Notes: generated by a model from the letters alone, not told the origin. Counted from the first letter of the stretch, positions 10,954-30,425 are shown. The stretch is 64,000 bases of DNA from Hoplostethus atlanticus (GCA_034670405.1 JAXDDX010000010.1:1884001-1948000), one strand, 5' to 3'. Numbers and translations: made by a program.

Positions 10954-10976
10954 ACAGCAGTGCTTTGGACACTCAG
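10954..10976 (+). CDS. unc13c: unc13c exon 2 (23-nt small exon)
   Basis: The acceptor CTCCTTCCAG and the donor CAG|GTTTTA enclose 23 nt. With the G left over from exon 1 they encode D-S-S-A-L-D-T-Q (residues 1362-1369), leaving phase 0. Mammalian UNC13C, as I recall, has D-S-S-S-V-D-E-K and four more residues at this position, so both placement and phase agree. It sits between the N-terminal helix and the linker before C1. It may be alternatively spliced together with neighbours, but skipping it alone would break the frame. Confidence 0.8.
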
Positions 10977-11749
10977 GTTTTAAGTCATTGTTTATCATTA
11001 ATGACCACGCCCTTGTGATTTCCCTGTTTCCATTCGCGTGTACATCTTTGCATGTGTTCGTGTGTTTGCATGTGTGTTTTTTTTTACGTGTGGTTGTGTG
11101 TCTTTGTGTTTACGTGTGTGCGTTCAGTATCTGTGCGTGTTTGTGTGTATATACCTGTAAATGAATGTGAAATGATCTACCTTTGCATGTGTGTGTCTGA
11201 GTGAGTGTTTGTGTGTACCTGTAGATAAATGCATGTGTGTGTGTGTGTGTGTGTGTGTGTATGACAGTCCATTCAAGCATCAGAGAATGCTGCATGCACC
11301 TCTTAGCCATCTTCCTGTCACATTGTGCTGTTTATCTTTTTCTTCCTCTCTTTTCGGAAAATTATTTGTGTTTCAAACTGGACAATTGGTCAGTGAGGAG
11401 GGAGCGTTATAAAACAGGCAAATCTGGCCTGAAGCACAATGAGCGGCAAAATTCTCACACTTGAGCCCGCAAATTACAATGACGTGGAATAATTTGGTCT
11501 CTTGCCTGTGGTGCTTCCCTCCCTTCTCCCTGCGCTGTATTCCTCCTCTCCTCCCATTTTTAGTTTATCTCACTTGTGTCCTCATCTGACCTCAGCATTT
11601 ACTGTATTTTCCCCAAGTTCAGCTTTTTTTCTCCGCCTTTCTGTGGCTATTGTGCGCTGCCTCCCCCTTATTTGTGTGCAGGTAAAGTGGCCGCGTGCTG
11701 CCGATATGTCGTGCCGTATCTGACACTTCGCTTTCTGTTCTCTCTGCAG
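10977..11749 (+). other. unc13c: Intron after exon 2
   Basis: A 773-bp intron rich in TG, with a (TG)n run at 11234-11260. It ends with TTCTCTCTGCAG before exon 3. Nothing else recognisable. Confidence 0.8.
11234..11260. repeat. (TG)n microsatellite
   Basis: A short TG tract about 250 bp downstream of the 23-nt exon. Confidence 0.9.
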
Positions 11750-11796
11750 ACTGGCAATGTCCTGGATCCCAAAGTCCTCGGCCTGCAGCCTGGAGG
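11750..11796 (+). CDS. unc13c: unc13c exon 3
   Basis: This 47-nt exon encodes residues 1370-1384 plus two bases (T-G-N-V-L-D-P-K-V-L-G-L-Q-P-G). It corresponds to the mammalian S-G-N-D-L-D segment that precedes the conserved [11 protein letters not shown] block. The acceptor CTCTGCAG and the donor GG|GTGAGT are both strong. Phase 2 is completed by the first base of the next exon to give glycine. Confidence 0.88.
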
Positions 11797-15400
<3,604 letters not shown>

Positions 15401-15406
15401 GCTTTG
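15401..15406 (+). CDS. unc13c: unc13c candidate 6-nt microexon
   Basis: Six bases, GCTTTG, lie between a CACAG acceptor and a strong GTAAGC donor. They encode Ala-Leu in phase 0. Exon 4 ends VRDL and the next exon begins TLAARK, while mammalian UNC13C, as I remember it, reads VRDVAM-TLAARK and Munc13-1 has DLAM at the same place. The two extra residues are therefore exactly what is missing without this microexon. Neuron-specific microexons of this size are well known; whether this one is constitutive or regulated cannot be seen. A chance AG-6-GT pattern is possible, but phase, position and residue match make it unlikely. Confidence 0.75.
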
Positions 15407-15879
<473 letters not shown>

Positions 15880-16352
15880 TAGTCTGCATGAAAATCACTG
15901 TCCGGTCATGGTGAAGTCTGGCTGGGTAATGGAGGCCAAGATTCTGCAGGAACATGGGGCATTGAGGGAACACTAATCCCATATTCTCGTTATTTTTTTA
16001 GGAAAGCTTCGCCAAGCCTGGGGATGCAGGGTAGAGGGGTGGGAGGTGGGTGTGGAGGTTGACTGAGGACATAGCCTGGATAGTGTGCCGTGAGGGAAGA
16101 TGGAGGGGTGGGTCTTGGGGGGGCGTTGACTGCACAGTGGGTGGGCGGGAGTTGGATGGGGGCTGGTTGGAACACTTCCAGACTTTCATAGCTGTGCTGT
16201 TTGCTGCGGCCAATGTACTTGATGGATGCCCTGGGATCAGCTTGCCAAGAACACAAGCCTCCAAATTAGATGGACTGCATTAGTCACTGGCCTTATTTCT
16301 TTAACTGTACATGCAGCATGCTGTCACTATTCAGCTGGATATTTTTCCTGAC

Positions 16353-16376
16353 TCTATCTATCTATCTATCTATCTA

Positions 16377-16445
<69 letters not shown>

Positions 16446-16457
16446 TTATCTATCTAT
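16353..16457. repeat. Compound (TCTA)n/(TCTG)n microsatellite
   Basis: A tetranucleotide repeat of about 105 bp with alternating blocks of TCTA and TCTG units and one TTTA variant near the end. Confidence 0.95.
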
Positions 16458-17032
16458 GCTCTTTCCATCAGATGAGTTTGTACAGAAAGAACTGAAATTG
16501 GGGAGGTTATTAAGAGATTGCCCCATCGCTTCATTTAGACAATGACCTGCATTTAATAATGAACATTGTGCTTCAGAGAAAGCAGAGCAATAGAGAAAGG
16601 GCAGAATGTCTCAATCGATGGTGAGAGAATGTTTTGCGCTGACCTCCAAAGCTCTCTCTGCATTAATTGATTGCAATCCTTCCTTCCCAAAGGGAGGAGA
16701 GTGTTCTAGGAGGCAAGTGGCAAGCCGAGTGCAGTTCCTCGGAGAGACAAACAAGCAGGCAATTTTTACATTGTCTCATGAGCTACATTTGTCTGCTTAA
16801 GCCTACAGGATTACTGGATTCAAATGAACTCTGTACATCATGGACAAATTGTTCAGCTTTTAAAACAAGAGCCTTGTTTATATGTCTGTATGGCTTATCT
16901 ATCTCACACACTTAGTCTTCATGGTGCACATGCTCAGTAGTCTAAAGGGACAGGGTTTGGATTGCTTACTGAGGGCTATGGGTTTGATTGAAGGGACTGT
17001 TTGGCCTTTAGGGATGGACGGCTAATGCCCCT

Positions 17033-17269
17033 GATGAGGGACAAATGACACAATAGATGGAGTGTGTTAATTGGTGTACGAGGGCAGCTGAGTCTTGGGC
17101 ATAGTTGGAGATTGTGCAGCATTGGTAAGTAGGACTTGAACCGTACGGATGGATGTCCAATATTCTGATTAGGGATGAACAAGGCGATGGATGGAGTGTG
17201 CTAGTTGGTGGTCGAGGGGAGCTGAGTTCCAAGCAAAGCTGCAGATTGTGCGGCCTTGGTAAGTAGGAC
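17033..17269. repeat. Two-copy tandem repeat, ~134-bp period
   Basis: The segment 17033-17133 is repeated at 17167-17269 with moderate divergence. Shared landmarks are GATGGAGTGTG, the AGCTGAGT block, and an identical end TTGGTAAGTAGGAC. Each copy ends in a donor-like GGTAAGT, but I see no coding potential between copies. Confidence 0.8.
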
Positions 17270-17365
17270 GAGCAGATGTCAGTTTTATCTGCTGCATTAA
17301 GTCCAGGAGAGTGCATCCCTGTGAGGACTGTGAGAGTGCTCAGTAAATGACCATATGCTGTTTAG

Positions 17366-17441
17366 AAGAAGAGAGGAGATAAGAGAAGAGGAGAAAACAG
17401 GAGAAAAGAAGAGAAAAAGAAAGAAGAGGGGAGAAAAGGGG
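17366..17441. repeat. Purine-rich low-complexity tract
   Basis: About 75 bp of almost pure A/G on the + strand. Such homopurine tracts can adopt triplex structures; no function is evident. Confidence 0.8.
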
Positions 17442-20256
17442 GGTCACGACCCCACGGCTCTAATGTCTCTGATGTCACTGATCCGGTAGCCATGTTGAAC
17501 AATCTGCCCTATACTCCCCTCGCTGACTCATCTCGCCCCCACCTCGATCTCTGTCAACTCTCTTTCTTTTACTTTGTCTCTCTTTGAATTCCATACAGTT
17601 TAATTTGAAATGGCTTACACTGCTATAGCCAACATATAACACCAGCAGCAACAGTATTACTAGCCATTACTAGAGTAAAGACAGTGTATCAAAAAATCTA
17701 TCTAGAAATCTAGAAATTCAGAAGTATTTTGGAATGAATAAACAACAATCCCAGTGAACTCTCTCTCTTTATCCTTTTTTATTTCTCCGTTGCTCACCCT
17801 CTTGTCTCCCTTTTCAGAGCAGAAAGAAACAATGTGTGTCGGCTGGCTTAAGGTCTGTGCGTCCATTCGGTGTGCTGAACGACACATGATCTGAACACCA
17901 GAGCCTTTTAACCATGACTGTCAACATAAACCGGTTGACCTCACGCACATGTTTACCTACTGAGATAGAGAGGGAGAGGCTTAGTTTTATTTGGCTGGAC
18001 AGAGGATGAGGGGGGAACGGAAGCAGCTGGAGGCCAGACATGGGTCACAGTATCTGCAAATACTAATTCAGCTCGGTGGGGTTTACTGCTTCAGGGCATT
18101 TATTTTAAAATAGATGCCTGTGATTAAAACTTTAAAATACTTGGCTGTGATTGTCCAGTTTCTGGCACTCATCAAATTGTCAGATGGGGTAAGTCTCACC
18201 CAATGTCGCACCACAGAGACTCAAAAACAAACCATCAAATTTGCAAAAAAACATTTGACCCAAGTCTGCGTCAAGTGTGGATCATGGAATTCACATAGAT
18301 TCCTTGTTAGGGCTGAAGATGTAGGTGGAGTGAAAGATTAGAGAAGGTCAGAGCTGAATGAGGAGGATGGTGATGGCAACGAAGTAGTTGACAAGAGCGA
18401 GTGGTGAAATTGGAGAGGAGGGGTGAAAGGAGGAGCATAGAGATTAGATTGTTTTCTGTCATGTCGTGCTCAGGCGGAGGCTGAGGCTGCAGATCAGTTC
18501 TGGCAGTGTCTCTGCACAGCATCACCAGGGTTACCTCACAGTGTAACACATGAGACTCACATGGAGCATGCTTCCCACTCCTGCCACTCAGTGTGATATG
18601 CAGTGTCAGGAGAGAGAGAGAGCAACAGAGAGAGAGAGGGAGGGAAACGCAGAGACAGAAAAAGAATGTGGTAGAGATTTAGAAAAAAATCAGTTTGCAA
18701 GGTTTATACACAAAAAAGTGAGTATAATAGTGGTATATGATACATGAAACTAGTTACCTGCATTCACAGTTGAATTATGAATCTGCTCATTCTAGGAATG
18801 GCCATGGAAAGGCCAACGCAGAAAACGAGGCGTATAGACACTTTAAAAGGTAACTAACCTCCAGGTCTTACAATATTTTAAAAACAACATTTCTGAGTTT
18901 AACTTTAACAGTTCTGTTGTCAGTCAGCTCAATGAGAAAGATGGAGATTGAGAGAGCAGGGGTTTTCAGCGCCTCCGCTCATGGAAACTTCAGCTTACTG
19001 ATCCCCCGTGGGGTGTGTCAGTATTAGAGGATTCAGCAACATTAATTCTGGGGAGGAGGTTTCCTTGTGTGCCCCTGGTCTAGGGCTTGTGAAATTGGTG
19101 GACGACTCTCAGACATCTGCTTCATCTCATCTTCCTCAGATTAAAAGGGGAATCATTTTCTTTGTCTCTCTCTCCGGGCATTTCATTAAAAGTCTTCCAG
19201 GGTACGGGAGGCATGCTGTGGCGGCTCAGAGCAACAGCGATGCAAAGTCCCGCTGTGTTAGATTACCCTGTTGTCTTGTCATCTGGTATCATTTAATCAT
19301 CCGTGCGAGTGAGTGTGTGCACGCATGTTTGTGTCTGTGTGTGTGTCCATTTGTACACCGGGTAGTCTTCACTGGAGTTCAGCGGTACTGTTAAGATGTG
19401 ATATATTGTTAGCACACAAAGGGCTTTGAGTGAGAAAAGAGGGAGAAGTGGAGAAGAGCAGAGCTCAATAGAAATGGAGAGAGTACTTCTAGATTTATTT
19501 CACCACCGTACACCTCTCTCTCTCCGTCTCTTGCTCTCTCCATCTGGACAATTCTCACTGTAAAAGCCTTATTTACTGCATCCATTGATTCTCCCATCAA
19601 GAATTGGCAAATCCTAGCCAGTTATCCAGTCTTTGTCGACAGCAGCACCGGTTCAGTAAGCATTCAATTTGAAGGGACTTCCCTTACAGTAAGCAATCAG
19701 TCTGGACAGGCCTCCACTGGAGTAGAGTGTTTGGTTGGAGAGGTGTTTGACTGTAAACCACTCAGTGTGAACAAAGCCTGCAGGCTAGGGAAGCTTTAAT
19801 CTAAATGTGATGTGATGCAAGGCTGGTTTACTCTCATATGGCTGACCTCTCCAATGATGATCAGGCTATCACAAAGGCATCAGCAAGGCCTCATATAAGC
19901 TAAACCTGTTAGACGCCCTCCTCTAAGAAAAATGTTTGGAAATTGCTGCAATACTGATGAATGATAGCTGCAGGTTGGGGGACTTACACTGTATAATTGC
20001 CACCACTGAGATGCAGTGCATGAATTGTAAATAGCATCCAGATAAGATTGCAGATCAATTTGAATTGGGCCCACTGAGGCTGTTCTGTACTCGGACTAAA
20101 AGTTTCTGTTATGATGTTTGACTTTCCTGGTCCCACAGCAGATGCAATAACATTACTCTGTTTTTCAGTCCCAATCTCTAAATCTATTGAACTAACCCGA
20201 AAAGCAATTCAAGTACAAACTTGTTTTTGAACTCATCCATTGGTTTTCAGATCTGA

Positions 20257-22568
<2,312 letters not shown>

Positions 22569-24810
22569 TAAACCGTTAACACATCAGGCATTACGCGACA
22601 CTCACTACATAATGCCAAATGAGCATCTGTCAATTATTGTGTGTTCATTTTTTTCAAGATTTTGCTTGTATATTAAACATCAAAAAGCCCTAAATTAATA
22701 TTACAAAAGATCTATTATGTAGTAGGATGCATGAGTTTTCAGGCACACCTGACCCTTGACCTCTGAACCCTAACCTATTACCCTAAACTCAAACCTCTAA
22801 CCCCAAATCAACATGATTGTCATTACATGTCAGGCTTATCTCAAATGACAAATACTAGTATGATAATTATTATTTATTTGTGATTAACCTCTAGACCTTG
22901 ATCGTTAACCTCTGACCCCGAACCAAACAAATCAATGAAGTTTAATTAGATGAAATGGTATCTTTGGGTAAAAGCAAGTCATTGATAATGCCATGAATGT
23001 TACATTAGTCTCATGTAGACAATGATTTACAAGCTAGTCATGTCTTCAACATAGGAACCAAATTTGAGAAATCTAATTGAATTCTTAAACTGGTCTGAAG
23101 TGAATCTCTCTTGTTATTTTTAGAATGAAACTGAGATGAGAGCTGAGTTCATGACATATGGCCCTGATAAAAAAGAAATATGGTCAGCAATATGGGTTGA
23201 GCCTGATGAGAACTCATCAGGTTGCAAGAATGCTTGCCAAATGCTTAATGGCAGAAGCTAATTATACAGTATTCTAGGAGGTGGTAATAAAAACAAAGAA
23301 ACAATGATGAAAAATGATTACAGTCAGCAGGATTTCTTTCTCTATGCGCTGCAAATGACTGTGATCATTACGCCTTTTTTGAGCTCACCAGCGTGGTAAT
23401 CTGTTGCAAAGATGTGCTAACCGAACCTTGTACACGGTACCTCGGAAATGAGCTCCCCAGAGCAACACTAGCTCTCTTAGAGATGTCAGTCAAAATGCCA
23501 TGCCCCTGTGTGTAGTTTGACAGTGCAACACTTCACAATTTCTTCAGAAGAGGGAGAATGATTTTGTGGTTGTTTTGAGCCCACATTTCATTTAATTATT
23601 AATAATTCTGCACGTTTTGGGTCAATATTATCTGCTTGGGCTACATAACATGTACATGTAACAATCCAACTAAAACAGTTTCTCTTGGTGGGGTCTTAAA
23701 GGGAAGTGAAGGAACCCTGAACCAGCACTGGTTTCATTACAGTAAACCACCAGCCCTTTAGGGTGTACGCAGAGGAAACCAACAGGTAACCAATCTGTTG
23801 AAACCCTCAAAGCTGGCAATATATTAGACTTACATAAACATTGATTCACAGTAATGGCGAGGGATGCTACAGTTTATGCATGATTGCCAATACAAGGGTG
23901 ATGTAACTGCCCCTTATGCAATAATCTAGGCTGAGTGCTTGTGTAGAAGCCTTGCCTGAATATTGGAGGAAAGGGTTAAATGTGGGTTTGCTGTTGTTAA
24001 ATCTGTGGGGGTAGTGAATGAGTACAGTCTCCGCTTCCTCCACAGCGACCATCAAAGCATCACTGAACCCCCAACTGCTCTGTACAAGACTGTTGTAGCA
24101 CTGTGAGTGTGTGACCCTCCTCTTACAGCTACTCACCCCAGACCTCTGTCAATACGAATGTGCATTTGCCTTGTTGAATAAGGGTGAAGATATTCCAAGA
24201 AGGCACAACAGAAGATGCAAGCAACCCAATTCTTTATACCCAGCACTGATCAGACTTCAGTCTACAGTAGCCTCTCATCGGCGTACTTAACAGCAACAAC
24301 ATTGCCATCTTCAACAAAAATGTATACAGTGCCCCTCTACCTGACTCAATGCTTTCTGTGCATATGTTTATCCCTCTGTAGACCCAACCATGCATTTCTA
24401 CTTGCAGAAGTTGTCAGTTGAGTAGCTTTACATATCCCTCATTTGCTCTATTTTTATACTTCATATTTATATTCTTTGCTGTATCCCTCTACTGATTGCT
24501 GCTGCTGCAAAAAAGGTTAATCTTATCTTAACATTGGTATCACTAACATATTATAAAAAAGAAACACAGGCAACATTTCTACCAGGCCCCTGTTTTATCT
24601 CACTACTGCTGGTTACTGAAAGTAGGCCAGGAGGTTATCTCTCTAGGATTAACCCCCCATGCTCCGGTCTGTCTCCTCCGCCGGCGTGGCTTCTCGCTTT
24701 TGGGGCGTCGTCTCTCTTCGCTCCAGTCCATCTCCATGGTAACTGTGCCGAGCCCGGGCTCCGCTCTGACTTATTGCTCAGCTTGCATTTCTGCCAGTGT
24801 CAATACACAG

Positions 24811-24945
24811 GAGGGGAAAGAGAGAGAAAGAGAAGAGGAGTGAAAGAGAGGAAGAGAAGAGAAATAGAGGAAGGAAAAGGAGAGAGAGAGACAAAGAGAG
24901 GAAAAAGGGAGTAAGATGAGAAAGAGAGAGAGAGAGAGAGGGGAG
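24811..24945. repeat. Purine-rich (GA-type) low-complexity tract
   Basis: About 135 bp of A/G-rich sequence with runs of GA on the + strand. It generates short meaningless ORFs on both strands. Confidence 0.85.
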
Positions 24946-26439
24946 AGGCAAGAAAAACCCAGGGCTGCATTAATCTATCTTGCAACGGGCTTATTGAACT
25001 TCCCATTTTAGAATGTATTTATTGAGTCGTAATTTATTTATTATTCATTTGAGAAACACCAACTGGCATTGATTCTGTAGCACTCTCACAGTGACCATGA
25101 GATATTCTGTATCAGCTGAATGGGCATATTAAGAGCTGTGGTGTTAAATGTTTCTCAGCGACTGTGAGATATGAGCCTTCAAAGTCCCATAATCAGCTGA
25201 TTCTGATATATCCAATAATCACCAACTCCATTTCCTGCCAATGCACTGCGCCAGTCACCCCACCCAGACTACCCTCCCATACCGAGGAATTAATGGAGGC
25301 TTCTCAAACAAACATGCACTGAGTAGATTCAGTCTCCTTCATTTGACGTACCTTTGCTTGCATCGCCATTGACAAACTTCATCTTCCTTGCAACTTGAGC
25401 ATTTGGTGTGATATCTTTTGTCACTTTCATTCAAGCGTCTTGCTCGAGGGCACCTCGATGGTGGTTGTTGAGGAGTGTTAATCATCAAGGTTGTCAGGTA
25501 AACATGTAACTGAGAAAACTCGATCTGCTCCGTTCAGTTACCTTTCCTTACATCATAACTAGACGCATCCTGTCTTTATGCCTTTGGGTATGTCTCTCCC
25601 ATCTCTGCTCCTCTTTACTCGTCTTTAACCTGGAGAAATATTTCACTTTTGCTTCACAAAATGTCTAAACAATGAATAAAAGAGAAGGTGGAAGATGGTA
25701 ACTTGAAATAAAATGAGGCTATATAAGAATAGAAAATAAATAAATAAAAGAGACACAATAAACAAGAATATAATACTTGTTTTTCTTCCAGCAACGGTCT
25801 CTCTTTACCCTGCTTGTCTCTCTCACATCCCTCCTTTGCCTTTTATGGAAGACATTTGATTTTGAGTCTGTCCAGGGAAATATGGCCATAGCTCCTCTTT
25901 TGTTGACGTCCTTCATACTCTGCCCACCAACTCCTGTCAGCATTTGGCTGAGGGATATATATGTACTCTGAATTATTTAGACTGTCACTTATGCATATTT
26001 AATGCCCAGTGTCCTTTCTCCTTCTATGGCCCTGTGAAATACTACTGTCTCTCCTCCTCCTGGACCTCCCTCCACTTTGAGAGAGCGTTTGGTCTGTGAC
26101 TCTGTATGTGTGTCTGAGATTGTACCTGCCTGGGTGTGTGTACATTGTATATTTCAGCTTGCCCCCGATTAAGTTTGCATCACTGTGTCTAATAAACATT
26201 TATATTGGAGAGAGACACTCGAGGCTTATCATGACCCAGCAGACCTTGTGGATGCAGATGCAGATACAGCTCTTATGTAAAGGCCATTTGTTCTGCTGCT
26301 GCTGTTACTGTACCCTGCTGCCCCAAGGTTTTGATTTGTTTACATAGCCATCTATTATACTATTATTGATGTTTTTGTTTTCACTGTGAAATGTATTGTC
26401 TGATGTTTTTATGCAAAACCTTGGAAATAATAGGCAAGG

Positions 26440-26640
26440 TGCTCAGGGGGAAAAAATAAATAAATCAAAACAGGAAGGGGAGCCACCAGTAATGCAGAAA
26501 TATCAATATTTATTGGGTACCTGAAGGCACACGTGGAGTTCCAATTTCACAAAAGCACGAAAATAAAGACATGGCAGCGAACGGTTACACAGACAGACAC
26601 ATAACCTTTTTGCCGATAATGGCTTCTTCAGGTATAGGCT
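26440..26640. repeat. Probable dispersed repeat with CTTCTTCAGG-type end
   Basis: The segment includes TTTATTGGGTACC, a partly degraded CAGCGAACGGTTACACAG and GGCTTCTTCAGG. This combination recalls non-autonomous vertebrate repeats carrying a 'GAAACG ... CTTC-TCAGG' core. I cannot name the family, and the borders are approximate. Confidence 0.4.
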
Positions 26641-26967
26641 AAGTACAGGCTTACTGCAGCTACACAAAAGATGATAGTATGTGACAAGGACTGTGTGTGG
26701 AGGTGGAGGGTGTGTCTTTGAAGCCGAGCTTGACGCAGCATGGGAATGTTGCAGTAGTGGCCAGACTCAACACACACTAATGCAATTCTAATACCAGTGT
26801 ATTTTTTTTGTTTACTGTACATACATTTGAGCCTATTTCGGGTTTTATTACATTCTATTGTTACACATGAATAGTTCAAAATCTGGCATTAGAAGACAGT
26901 TCTCACATACCTCACTTTTCTTGATGCTAGTAGTACATTAAGTTACAATGAATTAAAAATGTTTTAG

Positions 26968-27210
<243 letters not shown>

Positions 27211-27365
27211 TGAGTGCTTTCTATAGATAGTTTTGGAAAAGTATAGTGAATTGACTTTCAAATACAACTAGATTAAAAGAAACACTAAGAATGATTTGGA
27301 CATATTATGTGGCCCAGGTTTGGCTCCAACCCACTGGGCATTGCCAAGACATTATATATATAAAT

Positions 27366-27374
27366 GGTGGTGGT

Positions 27375-27414
<40 letters not shown>
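27366..27414. repeat. (GT)n microsatellite
   Basis: A 49-bp GT repeat about 160 bp downstream of the exon 9 donor. Confidence 0.95.
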
Positions 27415-27417
<3 letters not shown>

Positions 27418-28206
27418 TTCTAACAAAATGTGGGTAAACAATTCAACAAGTGAATGATTTTAATGGTGAAGAACTTATGGGAGGACATTTTTATGTTTCT
27501 GCGATTCTGTGTGTGTTTGTGTTTTTTGTGTGTGTGTGTCCAGTTGTGGTTATGGGCTAGGCTCTATGCAGTACCTGTAATGAGACGCCAGTGGTGGCTG
27601 TAATAAAACTCTTTCACCCTACTACAGGGATGTAGATTAATAGAGCGATACATTACTGTGTGCCCGGCAGAGAGCAAAGCCCCTGACTAGTGCAGCAGCA
27701 GCCGGCACTTAGAAGGGGATTAGTTAAAATAATACTGCAGATACTGTTTGTCTGGCTGTCACACCCAAGATGTCATTAGATCAAAGCGTAATCTGTCGAT
27801 TTTAATTCCAGCGCTGAACCTTCTGACCCCCATCTAAAGCTAAGTGCTTTGACCACCTCTGTTCTATTTAGCAGTAGCATTACTGTGAAACTTCTGTCAG
27901 ACGCACAGCTGGATTGGGGGTGTGAGGGCGGGCGTGGGTTGGGGTGTTGGGGAGGGAGTCAATAAGTAAAGTGTTTTATTTTGTATAATAGAGGTTGTAC
28001 AGAAAAAAAAAAATGCAGTCATCAAGTAAAGTCATCCTTGGTCTGAATGGCCACATAGTACAGTTACTACAGTTACTACAGTTACTCTTGCAGTACACTA
28101 AGCTATTTCCATTCCATTGGGAGAGTAGGAGATGGAGAGGAAAGGTCAGTTTGGACAGGCTGCATCTCAGGGGAATTTATCCTGTCAAGCAGAGGGACCC
28201 TATCTG

Positions 28207-28270
28207 CACACACACACACTACACACACACACACGCACACACACACACGCACACACACACGGGCACACAC
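28207..28270. repeat. Interrupted (CA)n microsatellite
   Basis: CA repeat with a few CG and CT interruptions. Confidence 0.9.
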
Positions 28271-28329
28271 ACCTATGCAAGAATTCTTCTCCATATGTCA
28301 CTTAGGAACGCATCAGGAGGTGTGAGTGA

Positions 28330-28632
<303 letters not shown>

Positions 28633-29377
28633 TGACCATTTGAAAATCATTATGATACTTATTCTGAAATATTCAGTCAACATTATTTCTGACATTTCAT
28701 TTGCAATTAAATTTGTCATTTTTTCCTCTGCACATTTCTATCACACTGTCACTATAATAACAGCATATTAACACAAATGCATTGTCTGATGAAGTGGGGT
28801 CCATTGAAGACTGTCATCACTGTCTGCTGATGGGTGTGGTCTGGGTACTTTTCCTTTCACCACAGGGTCTCTTGCTACTTCCTCTCTCGTACATCCTCGC
28901 CTCACTGTTACCACGCTACACAAGGTCGAATGGCACTGTAATGGGAGCTCCCACTTCTGTTGAAGTATTATGACTGGCGGATGCTCTCTTTGTTTGCCTC
29001 TCTAGCTAAAAGGAAGCAATTTGCGGTAATAGTGACCCCTGCCCACTGGTGCTGCTCAGTGCCTTTTTAAATGTTCACAATGAATGTTTAAACAGGCCTT
29101 TGCTGATGTGGGTGTCCACCCCTCCAGCTGCTCTCTTGTCTAAACCTCTTCAGCTCCTCTTCAATCTGGGCTTTTGCATTTTGTGTTTCCAGGCTCAATC
29201 TTTTTGTCACATTGTTATTTTTCACTTGTCTGTCTCTTGACCAATTTACTGTAGTGGAACATTTTCACTCAATGGAAACAGCAGAGGTAGAGTTGAGTGT
29301 GTTAGCACAGAGAGAGGCCAGTTGAAGTCTGTGACCAAGGTTAGCAGCTGTAGTTTGGGCTCTTAGACATGTCAGGA

Positions 29378-29378
<1 letters not shown>

Positions 29379-29415
<37 letters not shown>
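29379..29415. repeat. (GT)n microsatellite
   Basis: A 37-bp GT repeat. Confidence 0.95.
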
Positions 29416-29417
<2 letters not shown>

Positions 29418-29782
29418 ATGTTTGCGTGTACAGATTAGTGTCCAGTCCCCCAGGATACAACACATGATACAAAGAGATGCTAAAGCTCAAAGGGTTTTAC
29501 TTTGCAGTGGAAAGCAGAGCGAGAGAGTGACAGAGATTGAGCTGTTAACTGTTACTTGTCACAGTAACATTTATATACTAATGAAGAATTGACTGTTGTT
29601 ATGAGTTAAAGTGAAACATGAGTGAAAAATGTAGTAAAAGTGAGTCTTAGTGAATTTTGCCAGGTCGCCATTTTATAATATTAAGTAAAGTGAAATAACA
29701 TTTCTGATCCCTGCTAGTGAACCTTCAAGACTAGTTAGAGTGACAGAACAAAGGAATTTACTATAAAAAGTACTACATGTAG

Positions 29783-30425
29783 CATTTTAATAAGCAATAT
29801 ATCATTGTCAAATTAATTTTGATACTTTGTATAAATGTAAAACTGTATGAGACCATGGTTCAGACAGTTAGTAGTAGCCTGTCTCATGCCAGTGGTATTG
29901 TTAGTGCCAGTGTTTCTCAAAATTAAGACCACATTTCCCATACAAACCTTTGCTTCCTGTCACAAAGAGGATCTTTGTGGAAGCTCCTCTATTGTTGATA
30001 TATCCCCCCTCACCCTCCCTGGCATCACTCTGCGTGTGTATCTTTTGAAGACGTTCTCTCTTTCGCGTTACTCAAAGTAATAAACATGTCAGAAGTGCTT
30101 TTCCTTTCACTTTCAGTCATTCCACCATGTGCCGTTGTAAGAAACTCTTAAAGCTTTAGGTTTAGCTCTGTACTGGAAGAACAGTGGGCCCGTTTTGTGC
30201 TTTAAAGCATTATCCCTTTGTGCCATAAAGCAAAATTTCCTTTGTGCTGAAAATCAATCCAGCTGATTACCCGTGAAATCCGATCCAGTGGCACACAATG
30301 TAAAAATGAATGCAGTGAAGGGGCCAGTAGAGGCTGCCAATATTTTTGTTTGTGTACAGTAATTATCTTAATGACTCAAAATTAATGTGGAAATGATTTA
30401 TTATTAAAATGCTTCACGTAGCTTC
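29783..30425 (+). repeat. Dispersed repeat copy A (pair with 59020-59480)
   Basis: Several collinear blocks match the second copy in the same orientation: ATCATTGTCA near the start, CCAGTGGTATTGTTAGTGCC, TTCCACCATGTGCC, a CTGGAAGAACAGTG block, TTTGTGCCATAA, GTTTGTGTACAGTAATTAT, and ACTCAAAATTAATGTGG followed by CACGTAGC. There is no coding potential. It is either an old transposon family or an intronic duplication; I cannot name it. Confidence 0.75.

Noticed and set aside
22765-22805. CCCTAA-like words, and GGGTTAG-like words near 40613-40660, as interstitial telomere repeats
   Set aside because: The units are irregular and few. They look like degenerate low-complexity sequence or part of a common fish repeat, not TTAGGG arrays.
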